From Silene conica (Eukaryota > Streptophyta > Magnoliopsida > Caryophyllales > Caryophyllaceae): a DNA stretch of 64,000 bases. The notes beneath the pieces are model-generated. The model worked only from the letters and a program-made list of their open reading frames with translations. It ran no database searches and was not told the DNA's origin. Below, piece after piece: positions 24,283 through 35,280 of the stretch (within the stretch, counting starts at the first letter, position 1; each line of letters opens with the position of its first letter). Position numbers and translations under genes: made by a program. The stretch lies in contig CM055319.2 of assembly GCA_029255685.2 (NCBI GenBank), positions 12,572,747 through 12,636,746 of the forward strand, written 5' to 3'.

Positions 24283-25422
24283 CTATCCGCTAAAGATGCG
24301 GAATATCTTAGACCACGACTTTTGGCTATATGTCGTAGTCTCCACCATGTTTGTTTGAATGGCCAAACACGTCTCCTCTCCGTCGCAAAGCATATACAAC
24401 GGACTCTTTTCTTTCTCTTCTTTTCTTCTTCTTTTGTCCTCCTCATCGACCACGTCCGGGTCTTCATCCTCCTTATAGCTTAGGATCCCTAGTCCACCTC
24501 TTTGCACGACGACCTCCTTCACCAAGGGCTTCCCCAAACCAATTCCTGCATTGGGCAAAATAAAAGCATCCTCCATATTGCTCCCAATCTGGGGCGGAGG
24601 TGTAAAAACAGGTATGGGTGTAGGCAATAAAGTAGGAGAAGTGGTGATGACCTTATACTTCTTTTCAGAAGCAATAACATTACAAGTAATAGGGGTCATG
24701 GCATATTTCTTCCTATAAGATAGTCCAAAGATAATAGAATGCTTCTCTACTTTAAAGGTCAAGGTCCCACTACCTACATCAATTATAGCTCCCGCGGTGT
24801 GTAAGAAGGGTCTCCCTAGTATGATAGGTATATGGGCATCCGCAGGAATGTCCAAAACTATGAAGTCAGCTGGGAAGAAAAACCTGTCAATGCGCACATG
24901 GATGTTTTCCAACACCCCTATGGGTTCCATGGAGGTACGGTCGGCCATGCTAGTCACTTTAAAGTTGGTCATTCCAAGTTTTAAGGCCACACTTAAGGGC
25001 ATAACACTAATGCTAGCCCCCAAGTCACATAAGGCCTTTTTGACTGGGAAGGTCCCTATGTTACATGGTACAGAAAAGCTCCCAGGGTCCTCTAACTTAT
25101 GAGGGGCAATTACATGGGATAGAAAACTGGAGGACTCTTCAGTTAAAGCTACTGACTCTACCTTATCTAGGGACCGTTTTCGGGTTAAAAGCTGTCTCAT
25201 GAATTTTAAGTACGAAGAAACTTGTTGAACTAGCTCTAAAAATGGTACTTGTACATTTAATGAACAAATAACGTCTTTAAACTTATCAAAGGATACCTGT
25301 TCCTTAGTTGGTAGGAGTCGCTCCGGATAAGGAGGGGTGGAATTTTCAGCTTTCTCATTCCTCCTCAAAAATTTGGGGGTCTTGTCACCCCTGAATAAGA
25401 AGTCCCTTAGGTTGTCAGGCAT
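24283..25422 (-). pseudogene. Athila-like retropepsin (aspartic protease) region of E
   Basis: The reading frame of about 379 codons contains PGSFSVPCNIG, the active-site region LCDLGASISVMP (DLGAS in place of the usual DTGA/DSGA) and FIVLDIPADAHIPIILGRPFL, which together mark the Athila/Tat-type protease. The upstream part (LNVQVPFLELVQQVSSYLKF) is the usual linker segment. Downstream, where RT should begin, it goes into a Glu/Lys/Arg-rich tail and stops at 24283 with no YVDD or FLDD block in any frame. It is one frame off from the upstream linker near 25415. Confidence 0.88.
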
Positions 25423-25670
25423 TTCAAGCCTAAAGGATTCCGTCTGTTCAGCGTCAGAGGTCGGTCGACCTTGCTCCTCGGTCGGTCGACCTGATTCCTG
25501 TATTCCAGTAGCTTCTGGAATCTGCTCCGTGGTCGACCGACTGTATCAGGGGTCGGTCGACCAAGACTGCTGTTATTCGCCTTCAGCTGTTTCTCCTTTT
25601 CCTTCCCACTAGCTTTCTCACCTCCTAACTTAGCCCCACTCCGCAGTGTCACGATATTAAGAGTCTCCTT
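25407..25670 (-). pseudogene. gag-protease linker of E with VDRP/VGRP repeats
   Basis: In the same frame as gag but after a TAG at 25671-25673, this stretch reads TLRSGAKLGG, the conserved Athila TLRSG motif. It then runs through two box pairs (25459/25480 and 25531/25551). Here the DNA boxes are translated as VGRP or VDRP, and the 21-bp step appears as a 7-residue repeat (QVDRPRSKVDRP). The frame closes shortly after CLTT, before the protease frame. Confidence 0.8.
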
Positions 25671-26908
25671 CTATTGGTCCGTTTTGGTCGGAAGTTGACC
25701 CGGAGCCCTAGTATCATTCTTACTCGCAATTAGAGCAATTTGGGACTCTAACATCTTCATGCCCGCCTCTCGTGCCTGTGACTCCTTCTGAACTAACCCA
25801 ATGAGGTTTTGGATGAGAGCATCCGTATTGGGTGGTGGGTTGGAAGGTGGTTGAGGTACGAAAGGTGGTTTTTGATAATTTTGTTTTTGCGGAGGGATGT
25901 AGGCTTGATTTTGTGGTGGTTGTTGGTGTTGTGGGTTGAGGACATTTTGGCTAGTCCACCTCATGTGGGGGTGGACATTGTTGCTATTAGGGTCGTAGAA
26001 ATTATTACTGCGGTAATGTTGAAAGGCCGCGCATGTCTCATTTGATGAAGTACAGAATTTCGAAACACGCCCCTCTCCACCGCATCTCTCACAAATGAAG
26101 GGTCCGTCTTGAACGGCGTTCACTTGGTACATACCACCCTTACTACCACTCCCAATCTCCAACTTCCCACTATTAACCTCCAACTTATCTAGTTTGGCCA
26201 TCAAGGCCTCAATAGCTGCAGCGTTGGATTCAGCCTTCATTTGGTTACCACGGGAAGTCCCGTGTTCAGCACGATGTACAGCAACATCCTCTATAATCTT
26301 GAGACCCTTAGTCTCTCCCGAGTTCTCTTGGAACCTCCCATTGGCCGTAACATCTAAGTAGGCCTGGTTATCATCATAGAGGACATTGTAGAACTGGTTA
26401 CAAAGAAACCACTGTTCGAATCCATGATGAGGTATGGATCGAACGAGTCTCTTGAACCTAGTCCAAGCCTCGGTGAAGTCTTCCGAAGCTCCTTGTTTAA
26501 AGCTTGTGATCTGCGCCCTCAAGGCATTAATCTTGGCTGCGGAATAGTACTTCCTATAGAAGGCCAAGGCTAATGTGTTCCAATCGGTCACTCCCGCAGC
26601 AGTGCGGTCCAAATCACGATACCACGCCCTCGCCGAGTCTCGGAGGGAAAAGATGAACATAGTTTCTTTAATTTGATCCTGCGTCACTCCATCTGGAGGT
26701 GCTATGAAGCATATGTAATCCGTGAAGATTTCAATATGCTTAGCTGCATTTTCATTGGCCGCGCCTCAAATTGATTTCTCTCCACCATGGAGATATAGGA
26801 AGGCTTGGCCTCGAATGGCTTCCCCGTGCCCGTAGGTAAAGTGAACCCTTTGTATAGGTCCTTCACCTGTGGCAAGGAGTGACTGGCTATGCTTGCTTCT
26901 TCAGCCAT
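25671..26908 (-). pseudogene. Athila-like gag of E (one frameshift)
   Basis: The N-terminal part (26908 to about 26760) reads LPQVKDLYKGFTLPTGTGKP and VERNQFE. The main part from 26687 reads TMFIFSLRDSARAWYRDLD, DWNTLALAFYRKYYSAAK, FKRLVRSIPHHGFEQW and YDDNQAYLDVTANGRF, the retrotransposon gag domain, then a Cys-rich zinc-binding stretch (CERCGGEGRVSKFC) and a Pro/Gln-rich tail. A frame change near 26760 separates the two parts. It is closely similar to the gag of element J (62957-63904). The protein packages RNA into virus-like particles in intact relatives. Confidence 0.9.
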
Positions 26909-27303
26909 CTTTTCGTCCTCTTCTTCAAAGTTTTGGAAGTAGGTATTTGTAGGTGTTTTTGGTGTAGACGGATTATGAGGTGAATTTGGTTGTGATTGTG
27001 GTGTTTTTGGTGTAGGTGGGTTGTTTTGTGGTGATGGTGGTGATGATGGTTGATCAAAAATATCCTCTTGGAATAGGGAAGATGGAGAACCTCCTTCCCT
27101 ACTCTCTAAAAACTACTTTCTTCTTTGTCTTAGAGTCTTCTCAAGCTCATGGTCTAGTGGTAGGAGTTCTCCTTGAACTGACCCGCGCATAAGATGGAAA
27201 CTACAAGAAAAATGTAAGAAAGGTTTAAGGAACAAAGTTCCTTAAACACTAAAAACAAATAAAAACAAAAACAATAAGCAATAAACACTGGCGTCACCTC
27301 CCC

Positions 27304-27321
27304 GGCAACGGCGCCAAAATT
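27304..27321 (-). other. primer-binding site of E (tRNA-Asp type)
   Basis: Directly inside the 5' LTR the minus strand reads AATTTTGGCGCCGTTGCCGG and on to GGGA. The core TGGCGCCGTTGCCGGGGA is complementary to the 3' end of plant tRNA-Asp (..CCCGGCAACGGCGCCA), the primer typical of Athila-type elements. Confidence 0.9.
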
Positions 27322-28955
27322 TGACACCCGTCGTTGAGGGGTGCCAAAGATAAGATTTATAAAACCTCGGCTTAAGACTAGATAGCGTAAGTGAAGGGTC
27401 GAACCACAGAGAGGTGGGGAGTGTTTATTGTTTAAGGTCAATGTTTTTAGGGTAATAATTTAGGGGGTTTGAATTGGTTGTCACTAAGTCTAGAATAAAA
27501 GACAATAAAACAAGAAAATAAGAATGAAATAAAACTTATAATAAAAAGGATGCTAGGATATTCGGGTAGTAAAAAGCTACGATGGTGTAAATCCTAAGTC
27601 AACATGTATTGCAGTCGCGTAAGGGGTGTAACATATCCTTTCGGTCTATGGTATCTAATAGCTCCTTTCGGCCTATGCTATTAGTTCCTAGGTCTCACAA
27701 TTATTGGGTGTCAACAATAAGGGTGATTCCTAATCTCTAGGTCACTTACCTTTCAGTCTTAAGTAACCTAGCCATCTTAAAACGTAAACCAATGCCCTTC
27801 CCGTATCTTTCAACCTTGGGTAAGTCATTACTAACATCCTACAAGTCTCCTTTCAGTCTCATTGTAGGTTATTATAGTCGACGAAATAAAAAAGAACTGA
27901 AAACATACGCGGTTTGATCGACCGACCAGCTACTCCGGTCGACCGACTAAACACCTAGGTCGACCGACCAGTTAAGCCGGTCGGCCGACCCAAGTCTGCT
28001 ACAACAGTCTCGGGTTTCGCACCATCTACGCATATTACTCCCTACATCCTAACATATGTAATTAGCTACTCATGGATACTGAAATAACAACAATAACATT
28101 AAAGAAAACAGAATTCATGATGAGCATTAATCTAAGCATGCAATAACAACAAAGGCTTTGGGATTCTAACTTAAACTGGATACTAGCAATTCTAAGAAAA
28201 GACAATTGATAAATTGAAATTGGAATAAGAATTACCGGAATTAAGGATTAGGGCAGAAAAGAACAAGCTTTTATTGAATCCGTGCGGAAAGATTAATTGA
28301 ACAATGAACAAAAACTAAAAGAATAATGTTTGAATAATAGAAAATAACTATTGTATACTAATGATATGCTAAGACTTGATAATAAGATAGTAGAGGATAA
28401 ACTAAAACTGGATTAAGAACTTGATACTAAATTACTAGATGGTGTGCTAGATTAATAACCCTAATCCCGAAATTAGCTTAAGTAGGCGGAAATAATAAGT
28501 TTCCTAATGACCTAATCACGCGAGTGGGCTTTGCGGAAAACTCTGAGTCTGCGCTCTGGTCGACCGACCATGTGATGAGGTCGGTCGACCTCTTGTCGGG
28601 CTTGGTGGACTTCTGATTTTAAGATAGCAGTCTTCAGGTCGACCGACTTAGGTCGACCGACTTAGGTAGTAGGTCGGTCGACCCACTTTCCTGTACGTCA
28701 GTCTTGATTTCGCCTTGGTTTGACTTTGTGGTACTTGGTTCGCGACTTGAGTTGACTTTTCCTTGCTCCATGGTTATGAAAAATCCCGAGGGCACAAATT
28801 TGGTATAAAATCGTCCCTTTTCCGCATAATTCTGCAAAAGAGCATAAAAATACGAAAGTAGACAATTGTTGGGAAATAAAGACTAAAACATAGTAAATGA
28901 GCGACAAAATGCGTGTAAAAATAGATGTAAAACATCATAAAATAGACACGCATCA
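27322..28955 (-). repeat. 5' LTR of element E (1634 bp, uninterrupted)
   Basis: It runs from TGATGCGTGTC (minus strand, from 28955) to GGTGTCA at 27322 and is the complete copy against which the interrupted 3' LTR can be checked. It carries the four-box run at 27916-27990 and box pairs at 28558-28590 and 28637-28683. It has one extra 14-bp box duplication (28637-28662) absent from the 3' LTR. Confidence 0.93.
27916..28683. repeat. phased GGTCGACCGACC boxes in the 5' LTR of E
   Basis: A run of four starts at 27916, 27937, 27958 and 27979 (steps of 21). Pairs start at 28558/28579 and 28651/28672 (step 21). An additional box at 28637 is part of a 14-bp tandem duplication not present in the 3' LTR. 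Confidence 0.95.
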
Positions 28956-28960
28956 AAGTG

Positions 28961-30720
28961 TCACAATAGAAGAAAAAGCGAAGAATATAAGCGAAGCAAT
29001 TATAAACATGGAAGCAAATTTGGGGAAATTTATACGAATTCACAATCAAGATAAGGAAGAAATGAATGCAACGCTTCAATTGTAACAAGGATTACATGAC
29101 AAGATTGATCACATAAATACAAGAATTGAGTAGGTTTTGGGACAATTGGTTGGAATGAGCACTAGGGTGGTAAGTCTAGAAAAAACATTCTGAAAATTCC
29201 AATCAATCAATTTGGAGCTCAAAATTCTGGTAATTTCATATACCCTAATTCTAATTTCAATCGCTTTTCGAAGGTTTAATTCCTAGGTTCAATGGTGATA
29301 ATGTTCTTGGTTGGATTTACAAATGTGATCAATTCTTTGAGGTCGATTCTACTTCTGCAAACATTAAAGTTAAAATGGTTTTCATTCATTAAGAGAGTAA
29401 AGCTTTACTTTGGCACCAATCTTTAGTGAAAACTAGGGAATTTGGAATTGGTCTAGTTGGATTGAGTATATAGCCACTATGAATGCCGGATTTGGAACTA
29501 ATTCTTTTGATGACCCTACGACTAAGATAATGAACCTACGACAAACTGGAACTGTAGAACATTATCAAGAACAATTATTAATGGCCTGTTAAATATGATT
29601 GATTTATCTAAGAATAAGCTTTGAGGTGTTTCCTTAAGGGGTTGAAAAATGACATACAAGACACTATTAGAATATATAAACCTCAATCTTTAATGGATGC
29701 ATTTGCTTTAGCTAAGCTTCAGGAAGCTACTATATCCTCTTTTGTTAGAAAAAATAACCCATTTTTTACAAACCTTTTTATGTTCCTCAACAAAATAAGC
29801 CATATTCACACCCACAAAATTCGAGACCTGTTTGGAATCGGAAACTTGTCACTGCTAGATTGAGTGAAAATAAGATAGAAGAGAGAAGGGCAAAACATCT
29901 GTGTTTCACCTGTAATGAGAAATGGTCACATCTGCATAAATATAAAGCTCAATTGCACAATATGGAGATTGTGGTTGTGGTTGATGGAGGAGTTAGGAGA
30001 GAGGGAATTCAAAGAGAAGGTGAAGAGGGACATGTTCAAGAAAATGAAGACTTACCTACTCTCATTTCTTTGAATGTTGTGACCGGAAATACAAATTATC
30101 AAATAATGAGGGTAACTGGCAAGGTTAGGGGAAACCCTATACACATTTTAATTGATATAAACAACACCTATAATTTTTCAGATGTCAATATTACTGCAAA
30201 ATGGGATGCAAGCTTAAGATTACAAGCCCTTTGGTTGTTTATGTGGCTAATGGTAAAACAATTTTAATTAAGTCAATGTGTCGTCAATTTGAATGAGAAT
30301 TTCAAGGGGCTAAATTTCTTAAAAATGTGATGTTGGTACCTTTAGGAGAATGTGAAATGATTTTGGGTATATAATGGGTGACATCCTTAAACATGTTTTA
30401 TGGAATTTCAGCCAACTCAGAATGAAGTTTAAATTTCAAGGGAAGAAACATGTGTTGAGACTTGAGATGTTCTAAAGCTAATACTAACTTACAGTGGTTA
30501 AGTGGGATGCAATTCAAGAATACATTGTGCAAATTAGTTGGAAAAAATGAAGTTGCTCAATGTTTTCCTATTAGAGCATATTCCCTGAATGAAATGTGTG
30601 GTGGGGACATGGAAATAGAGTTACAGCCTGAAAATAAGGAATTATTGTTGGAATTTGGGGATATTTTTGAAGAACCAACTACACTACCCCTCATAGGCCA
30701 CATGACCATAGAATACATAT
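28961..30720 (+). pseudogene. gag and protease region of element F (degenerate)
   Basis: From 29280 a gag core is readable despite stops (PRFNGDNVLGWIYKCDQFFE, then KALLWHQS). At 29860-29990 the zinc-knuckle region reads ERRAKHLCFTCNEKWSHLHK, as in Reina-type gag. At about 30130 a protease-like stretch reads GNPIHILIDINNTYNFSD, with the active-site Asp present but the following Ser/Gly replaced. The first 88 bp of the internal region, including a possible gag start, lie left of element E at 15710-15797. Confidence 0.75.
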
Positions 30721-33437
30721 AAAAAGGGGTATCTCATGTCAATGTAAGACCATACAAATATTCAATCATACAGAAAGATGACATAGAACAGGTAGTACAA
30801 AAGATGTTGATTAGTGGGGTGGTGAGACCTAGCCAAAGTCATTACTTATCCCATGTAGTGTTGGTTAAGAAGAACGATGGAACTTAGAGATTATGTGTAG
30901 ACTACAGGAAATTAATAAGAATACTATCGATGATAAGTTCTCCATTCCCATAATTTAAGAGTTACTAGATGAGTTGCAAGGATCTATGATATTCTCCTAG
31001 ACTGATTAAAGATCAGGCTATTGGCAAATTAGAATGCACTCGAAGGATGTGGAAAAAGTTGCATTTATGACTCATGAAGGGCATTATGAGTTCATGGTGA
31101 TGCCATTTGGCCTCACAAATGCTCCATCAGCCTTCCAACAATTGATGAACACTATTTTGAAAAGCTATTTGAGGAAATTCATACTTGTGTTCATTGATGA
31201 TATTCTTATATAGAAAACGTTTGAAGGTACATTTGTAACATTTCAGAACAACTATCACGATTTTAAGGGAATACATCCTATTTGCCAAAAGGTCCAAATG
31301 CACATTTGGAACATTTGAGATTGAATACTTGGAGCATGTAAAATCTTAGGAGGTGTCACAACTGATAAAGCAAAAATAGAAGCAATGGTGAAGTGGCAAT
31401 AAATTGAATTAAGGGGATTTTTGGGATTCAATGGATATTACAGGAAATTCATTCGATGGTATGACATTTTGAGTAAACCCTTAACAAATTTACTCAAGAA
31501 GAATGCTTTTGTTTAGAATTCAGAGGCTCCCAAAACATTTGAAACCCTTCAATAGACAATGGTTAATGCTCTTGTTTGAGTCCTTCCCAATTTCTCACAG
31601 GAATTCACTGTGGAGACTGATGCTTGTGATGCTGGAATAGGAGTTTTACTTTCTATAGGAGGACATTCAATTTTCTACATTAGCAAGGCATTTTCAACCA
31701 GGTCGCTGACACTCTCAACTTATGAAAAGGAGTTACTTGCTGTGAAACCTTATTTGATAGCTAGGTGACACTTTATGATTAAGTTAAGACTGATCATTTC
31801 AGTTTGAAATACCTCATGGAGCGAAAGATCACTGCAACCTTTTAGAAGTAAATGCCTATCAAAGTTGATGAGATTAGACTACGAAATTAAATATAGAAAA
31901 AGAGTGGAAAATGGAGTTGTTGATTCCCTATCAAGAGTGGCTGGTCAACAACAAATGCCAATGTTGGTATTTAATATTCACACTGAGTTGTTAGCTATGA
32001 TTTATAATAGCTGGGAATAAGATGCACAGTTGTAAGACATCATAAAACAATTGAAAGAGGGAAAACACATAGGAGGTATAAGTGGGTAAATGAAGAGTTG
32101 AGAAAGAAATGACGTTTGATAGTTAGCAGTAATAAGACTCGTAGAAAAAAAATTGTTCTCTTGCATGACTCTCCTACAAGAGGAAATGTTGGGGTTCAAG
32201 CTATTGTCAAGAAAATTAAAAGTCTCTTTTATAGGAAGCACCTATCTAGAGATGTCAGAAATTATATTAGACAATGTATGGCGTGTCAATGGTGCGAACC
32301 CATGTTACAACAACCAGTTGGGTTATTACAACATCTTCCTATTCTTGAAGCTGTGTGGGTGGATATCTTCATGGATTTCATAGAAGGTCTTTTAAAATCT
32401 TAAGGAAGGACACTATTTTAGTGGTGGTAGACAGGTTAAGTAAGTATGCTTACTACTAAGCCATCCATTTACTGCAACTTCAGTGGCTCAATTGTTCCTA
32501 GATAAAGTTTTTAGACTTTATGGGATGCCTAAATCCATTATCAGTGACAGAGACAAGGTGTTTTTAAGCAATTTCTAGCAAAAATAATTATGTCGACAAC
32601 AAGTAGAGTAGATGATGTCATCTGCATACCATCCTTACACTAATGGATAAACTGAGGTGGCCAACAAATGTTCGGAAACCTATCTAAGGTGTATGACTGG
32701 AGAACATTCAAAGGAATGGGTTAAATGGATTTCCTTGGCTGAGTGGTAGTAAACTTTTCGTATCATTTAGCTGCACAAAAGACTCCTTATGAGATAATTC
32801 ATGGTCAATCTCCAGCTGTTTATGTTCTTTCTGTAGTGGGAGACAGTAGAAAAGAGGCAATTGACAGAAGTTTGGGAGCTGGAGAATAATGTTTAAATAT
32901 CATTAAATTTCATCTTAAGAGGGCCCAAGATAGTATAAAGAAACAAACACATAAGAAGAGAATTGAAAGAGAGCTGCAAGTGGGTGATTTGACATATGTT
33001 AAATTACTACCTTATAGACAACAATCTGTGGCGCAGACAACTTATGCTAAACTGTCTCCAAGGTATTATGGACCTTTTTCCTTAGGTGGCCATGGTTGGA
33101 CCGGTGGCTTATAGAAAGCTAGGACTATCTCCTGAACCTAAGATATATCCAGTATTCCGCATTTCTTTACTAAGGAAACATGAAGGTTTGAATCCTCCAC
33201 TCAGTTCTTTGCTTGAAATAGATGAACTACAACAAATTAGGGCTAAACCTATGGGAGTTTTGGATAGAAGACTGATCATGAAAGGTAACACTGGAGTTGT
33301 GTTTGTCTTAGTGAAGTGGGCTAACTTGATTGAAGTAGATGCAACTTGAATTGGGAGTCCTATGATGATATGAAAAAGAGATTTCCTAACTTTGATTTGG
33401 ATTCAGCTTGAGGACAAGCTTGTTAAGGGGGATGGAT
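30721..33437 (+). pseudogene. pol of element F: RT, RNase H, integrase, chromodomain-like end (degenerate)
   Basis: RT is recognisable from VNVRPYKYS and KKNDGT..RLCVDYRKL (30740-30910) to a FIDDILI block at about 31190, with many stop codons. RNase H follows (DACDAGIGVLLS near 31620, YEKELLAV near 31720). The integrase zinc-binding part (HDSPTRGNVG, CMACQWCEP) is at 32160-32300 and integrase core fragments at 32340-32790. The end reads GPVAYRKLGLSPE, IYPVFRISLL and VLVKWANLIEVDAT (33090-33345), matching the chromodomain region of chromoviruses. The frames are too broken for function. Confidence 0.82.
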
Positions 33438-33758
33438 TGTTATGAGAAAAGTATTGTCAGGCTGGAAAACAGAGTACAGTTTCTGTTATAAAGTTGTTGC
33501 AAGTTTGTTACAATAAAACAGTTGGAAGTTAGTTACTTTGGCGGGAAAACAACTAACTCTTTTGTATATAAACAATCATTGTTAAAGTTGTAATTCTTAA
33601 ATCATTTTTTTTGTAATCTTTTCCTTTCTCTCAAATCAATCTCTCTGTAATCTTTTCACAATACATTCAATAAAATATTAATTCGAACTCTTTCTTCTTC
33701 CTGGAATCTCTATTATATTTTGCTAGGTTTCTCGAATTATTCCCGATTCCTTATATCA
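33438..33758 (+). repeat. 3' LTR of element F
   Basis: It starts TGTTATGAGAAAAG after the polypurine tract AAGGGGGATGGAT and ends TTATATCA. It aligns with 15390-15709 over its full length. Confidence 0.9.
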
Positions 33759-34360
33759 CCAACAACCGTATTTTGACCTTTATTCCGACTAATGAATGTT
33801 GTATCACCATCCTATACCAAAAGCATCACAAATGGCTTTTGATAAGCACACACTACTATTAAAAACATCTAATGTGATTCATGACATGATAATGGAGCTT
33901 TGATGACTTTTTAGTTAGAGCTATATACTATTTGGTGGGTTAATGGGTAATTCGGCGAACAAATAAGTAAATGAGTTGGTTATTGAGTAATTTGAATAGT
34001 AAATAGATGATTTAATATATAGGTCAATTAAGAAACTAAATTAGCAAAATAAATAAATAAGGTCATTATATAGACTAACATATAGAGTTCAATAGTATAC
34101 TATAGAATTTCAAAATTGTAGAGAAACAATATAGAAAGTCGAAAAACTCGAAAATACACCGCAAAATTCCTTTATAATTTTAGAGGTAAATTGATCAACT
34201 ATTTCATTGCAATTACAGTAAAAAAAACAGCACAATCATTAGTTTTTCTTCTCCACATGTTCTTATGTATTCAAATAGTTAAGAGTTGGGCGAAACTAAA
34301 CTAAAAATAATTATATCCTAACGACCTTACTCTTTTAAATTTGAGACTTTCGGGAGTATA
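33759..34360. other. unassigned AT-rich sequence
   Basis: About 600 bp between element F and the MITE at 34361. I see no ORF, repeat or gene signal in it. Confidence 0.5.
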
Positions 34361-34580
34361 GGCTCTGTCTTTTCGGCTGAAACGAGCTAAATTGAATTAA
34401 TTGGAGTAAAGGTTAATCGCACTAAATTGAGTGGAACTGAGGTGAAGTGAATTTAGTTGAATTAAAAGCTAATTTTTTAAGGGATGAACTGAACATAATT
34501 GATTGAGAATAAATAAAATTTAACGGAGTACAACTAAAAAAATTGAAAGAAGTTGAAATTAAGCCAGAAAGAATAAAGTC
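34361..34580. mobile_element. MITE with diverged inverted ends (GGCTCTGTCTTTTCGGCTGA)
   Basis: The left end GGCTCTGTCTTTTCGGCTGA is mirrored imperfectly by TTAAGCCAGAAAGAATAAAGTC at the right. The interior is rich in GAATTGA/GAACTGA-type repeats and has no ORF. It abuts the Mutator-type MITE at 34593. Divergence between its ends suggests an old copy. Confidence 0.5.
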
Positions 34581-34783
34581 TAAATTAGTAAAGGAAAATT
34601 TAACAAATATAATCCCAACTAGCACTCGTATTCTCAAAATAATCCAACTATCAAGATTCCTGCAATAATCTCAACTTTCATACCACCCTTCTCAAAATAG
34701 TTTAGTGTGACTGGTAAATTTTAAGAAATGTTACAAATATTGGGGGAATATTAATAATTGAGATTATTTTGAGATGAAGAGTC

Positions 34784-35024
34784 TATAAGAGTTAAGATTT
34801 TGTATTATTATTGAATAATCAGAATATAATATACAGAGGCTTTATAAATACATTATAAGAAAAATCAAATATTGTTCTAAGTAAGGATAGAATATATACT
34901 TGGCTAAGAATATGCTATGAATAAGTTATACTTGTGTGTGAACATATAATCAAAGATGGGAAGTTTATAATTGACTCCCTAAGATTATGGAGCAATATCT
35001 TTGACAGGATCAGTATCTTTGACA
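34784..35024 (-). repeat. 3' LTR of element G
   Basis: It aligns nearly base for base with 46733-46968, with only a handful of differences. On the minus strand it starts TGTCAAAGATACTG and ends AACTCTTATA. Confidence 0.93.
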
Positions 35025-35280
35025 TTCCCGCTCAAGATGGACGGTCTTTGACGAAGGCCAATCTTGGATGCTAGCTTGATAAAACGTGGCTTATGGAGCG
35101 GTTTGGTGAGGGTGTCAGCCAATTGGTCGTCACCATTGATGTGCTGAATGCGTAGGGTGCCACGACAGACATGTTCTTTGACGAAGTAAAATCGAGGGCT
35201 AGATGTGTCATGTGCGAATGAAAAACGGGATTTGCCGAGTAGTGAGTGGCACTTAGATTGTCACAGTATAGTGTAAGCGG

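Larger units (their letters stand above)
15798..28955 (-). mobile_element. Athila-like Ty3/gypsy element E, gag-protease only, with two nested solo LTRs
   Basis: Both LTRs start (plus strand) TGACACCCGTCG and end CGCATCA. The exact 5-bp duplication AAGTG flanks the whole element (15793-15797 and 28956-28960). On the minus strand the order is 5' LTR (28955-27322), primer site TGGCGCCGTTGCCGGGGA matching plant tRNA-Asp, gag, a TLRSGA linker, protease, 2.2 kb without coding sequence, a polypurine-type end, and the 3' LTR (22056-15798). No RT, RNase H or integrase motifs are visible, so E depended on a partner for transposition. The 3' LTR is split by solo LTRs D and M. The LTRs differ by only a few changes, so E is fairly young. 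Confidence 0.9.
15390..33758 (+). mobile_element. Ty3/gypsy element F (Reina-like chromovirus), decayed, interrupted by element E
   Basis: Related LTRs at 15390-15709 and 33438-33758 (about 320 bp) bound an internal region split by E, with pieces at 15710-15797 and 28961-33437. After the 5' LTR, ATTAGTATTATAG resembles a mutated tRNA-Met primer site (ATTGGTATCAGAG). The internal order is gag, zinc knuckle, protease, RT, RNase H, integrase, chromodomain-like end, then a polypurine tract (TTAAGGGGGATGGAT). Short LTRs and this order fit the Reina clade. Flanks TCAAG/CCAAC are a weak, mutated duplication. Many stops and visible LTR divergence make it the oldest layer of its nest. Confidence 0.82.

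Noticed and set aside
15385..33763. Target duplication TCAAG/CCAAC for element F
   Set aside because: Two of five bases differ; F is old so it may be a mutated duplication, but it is not counted as evidence.
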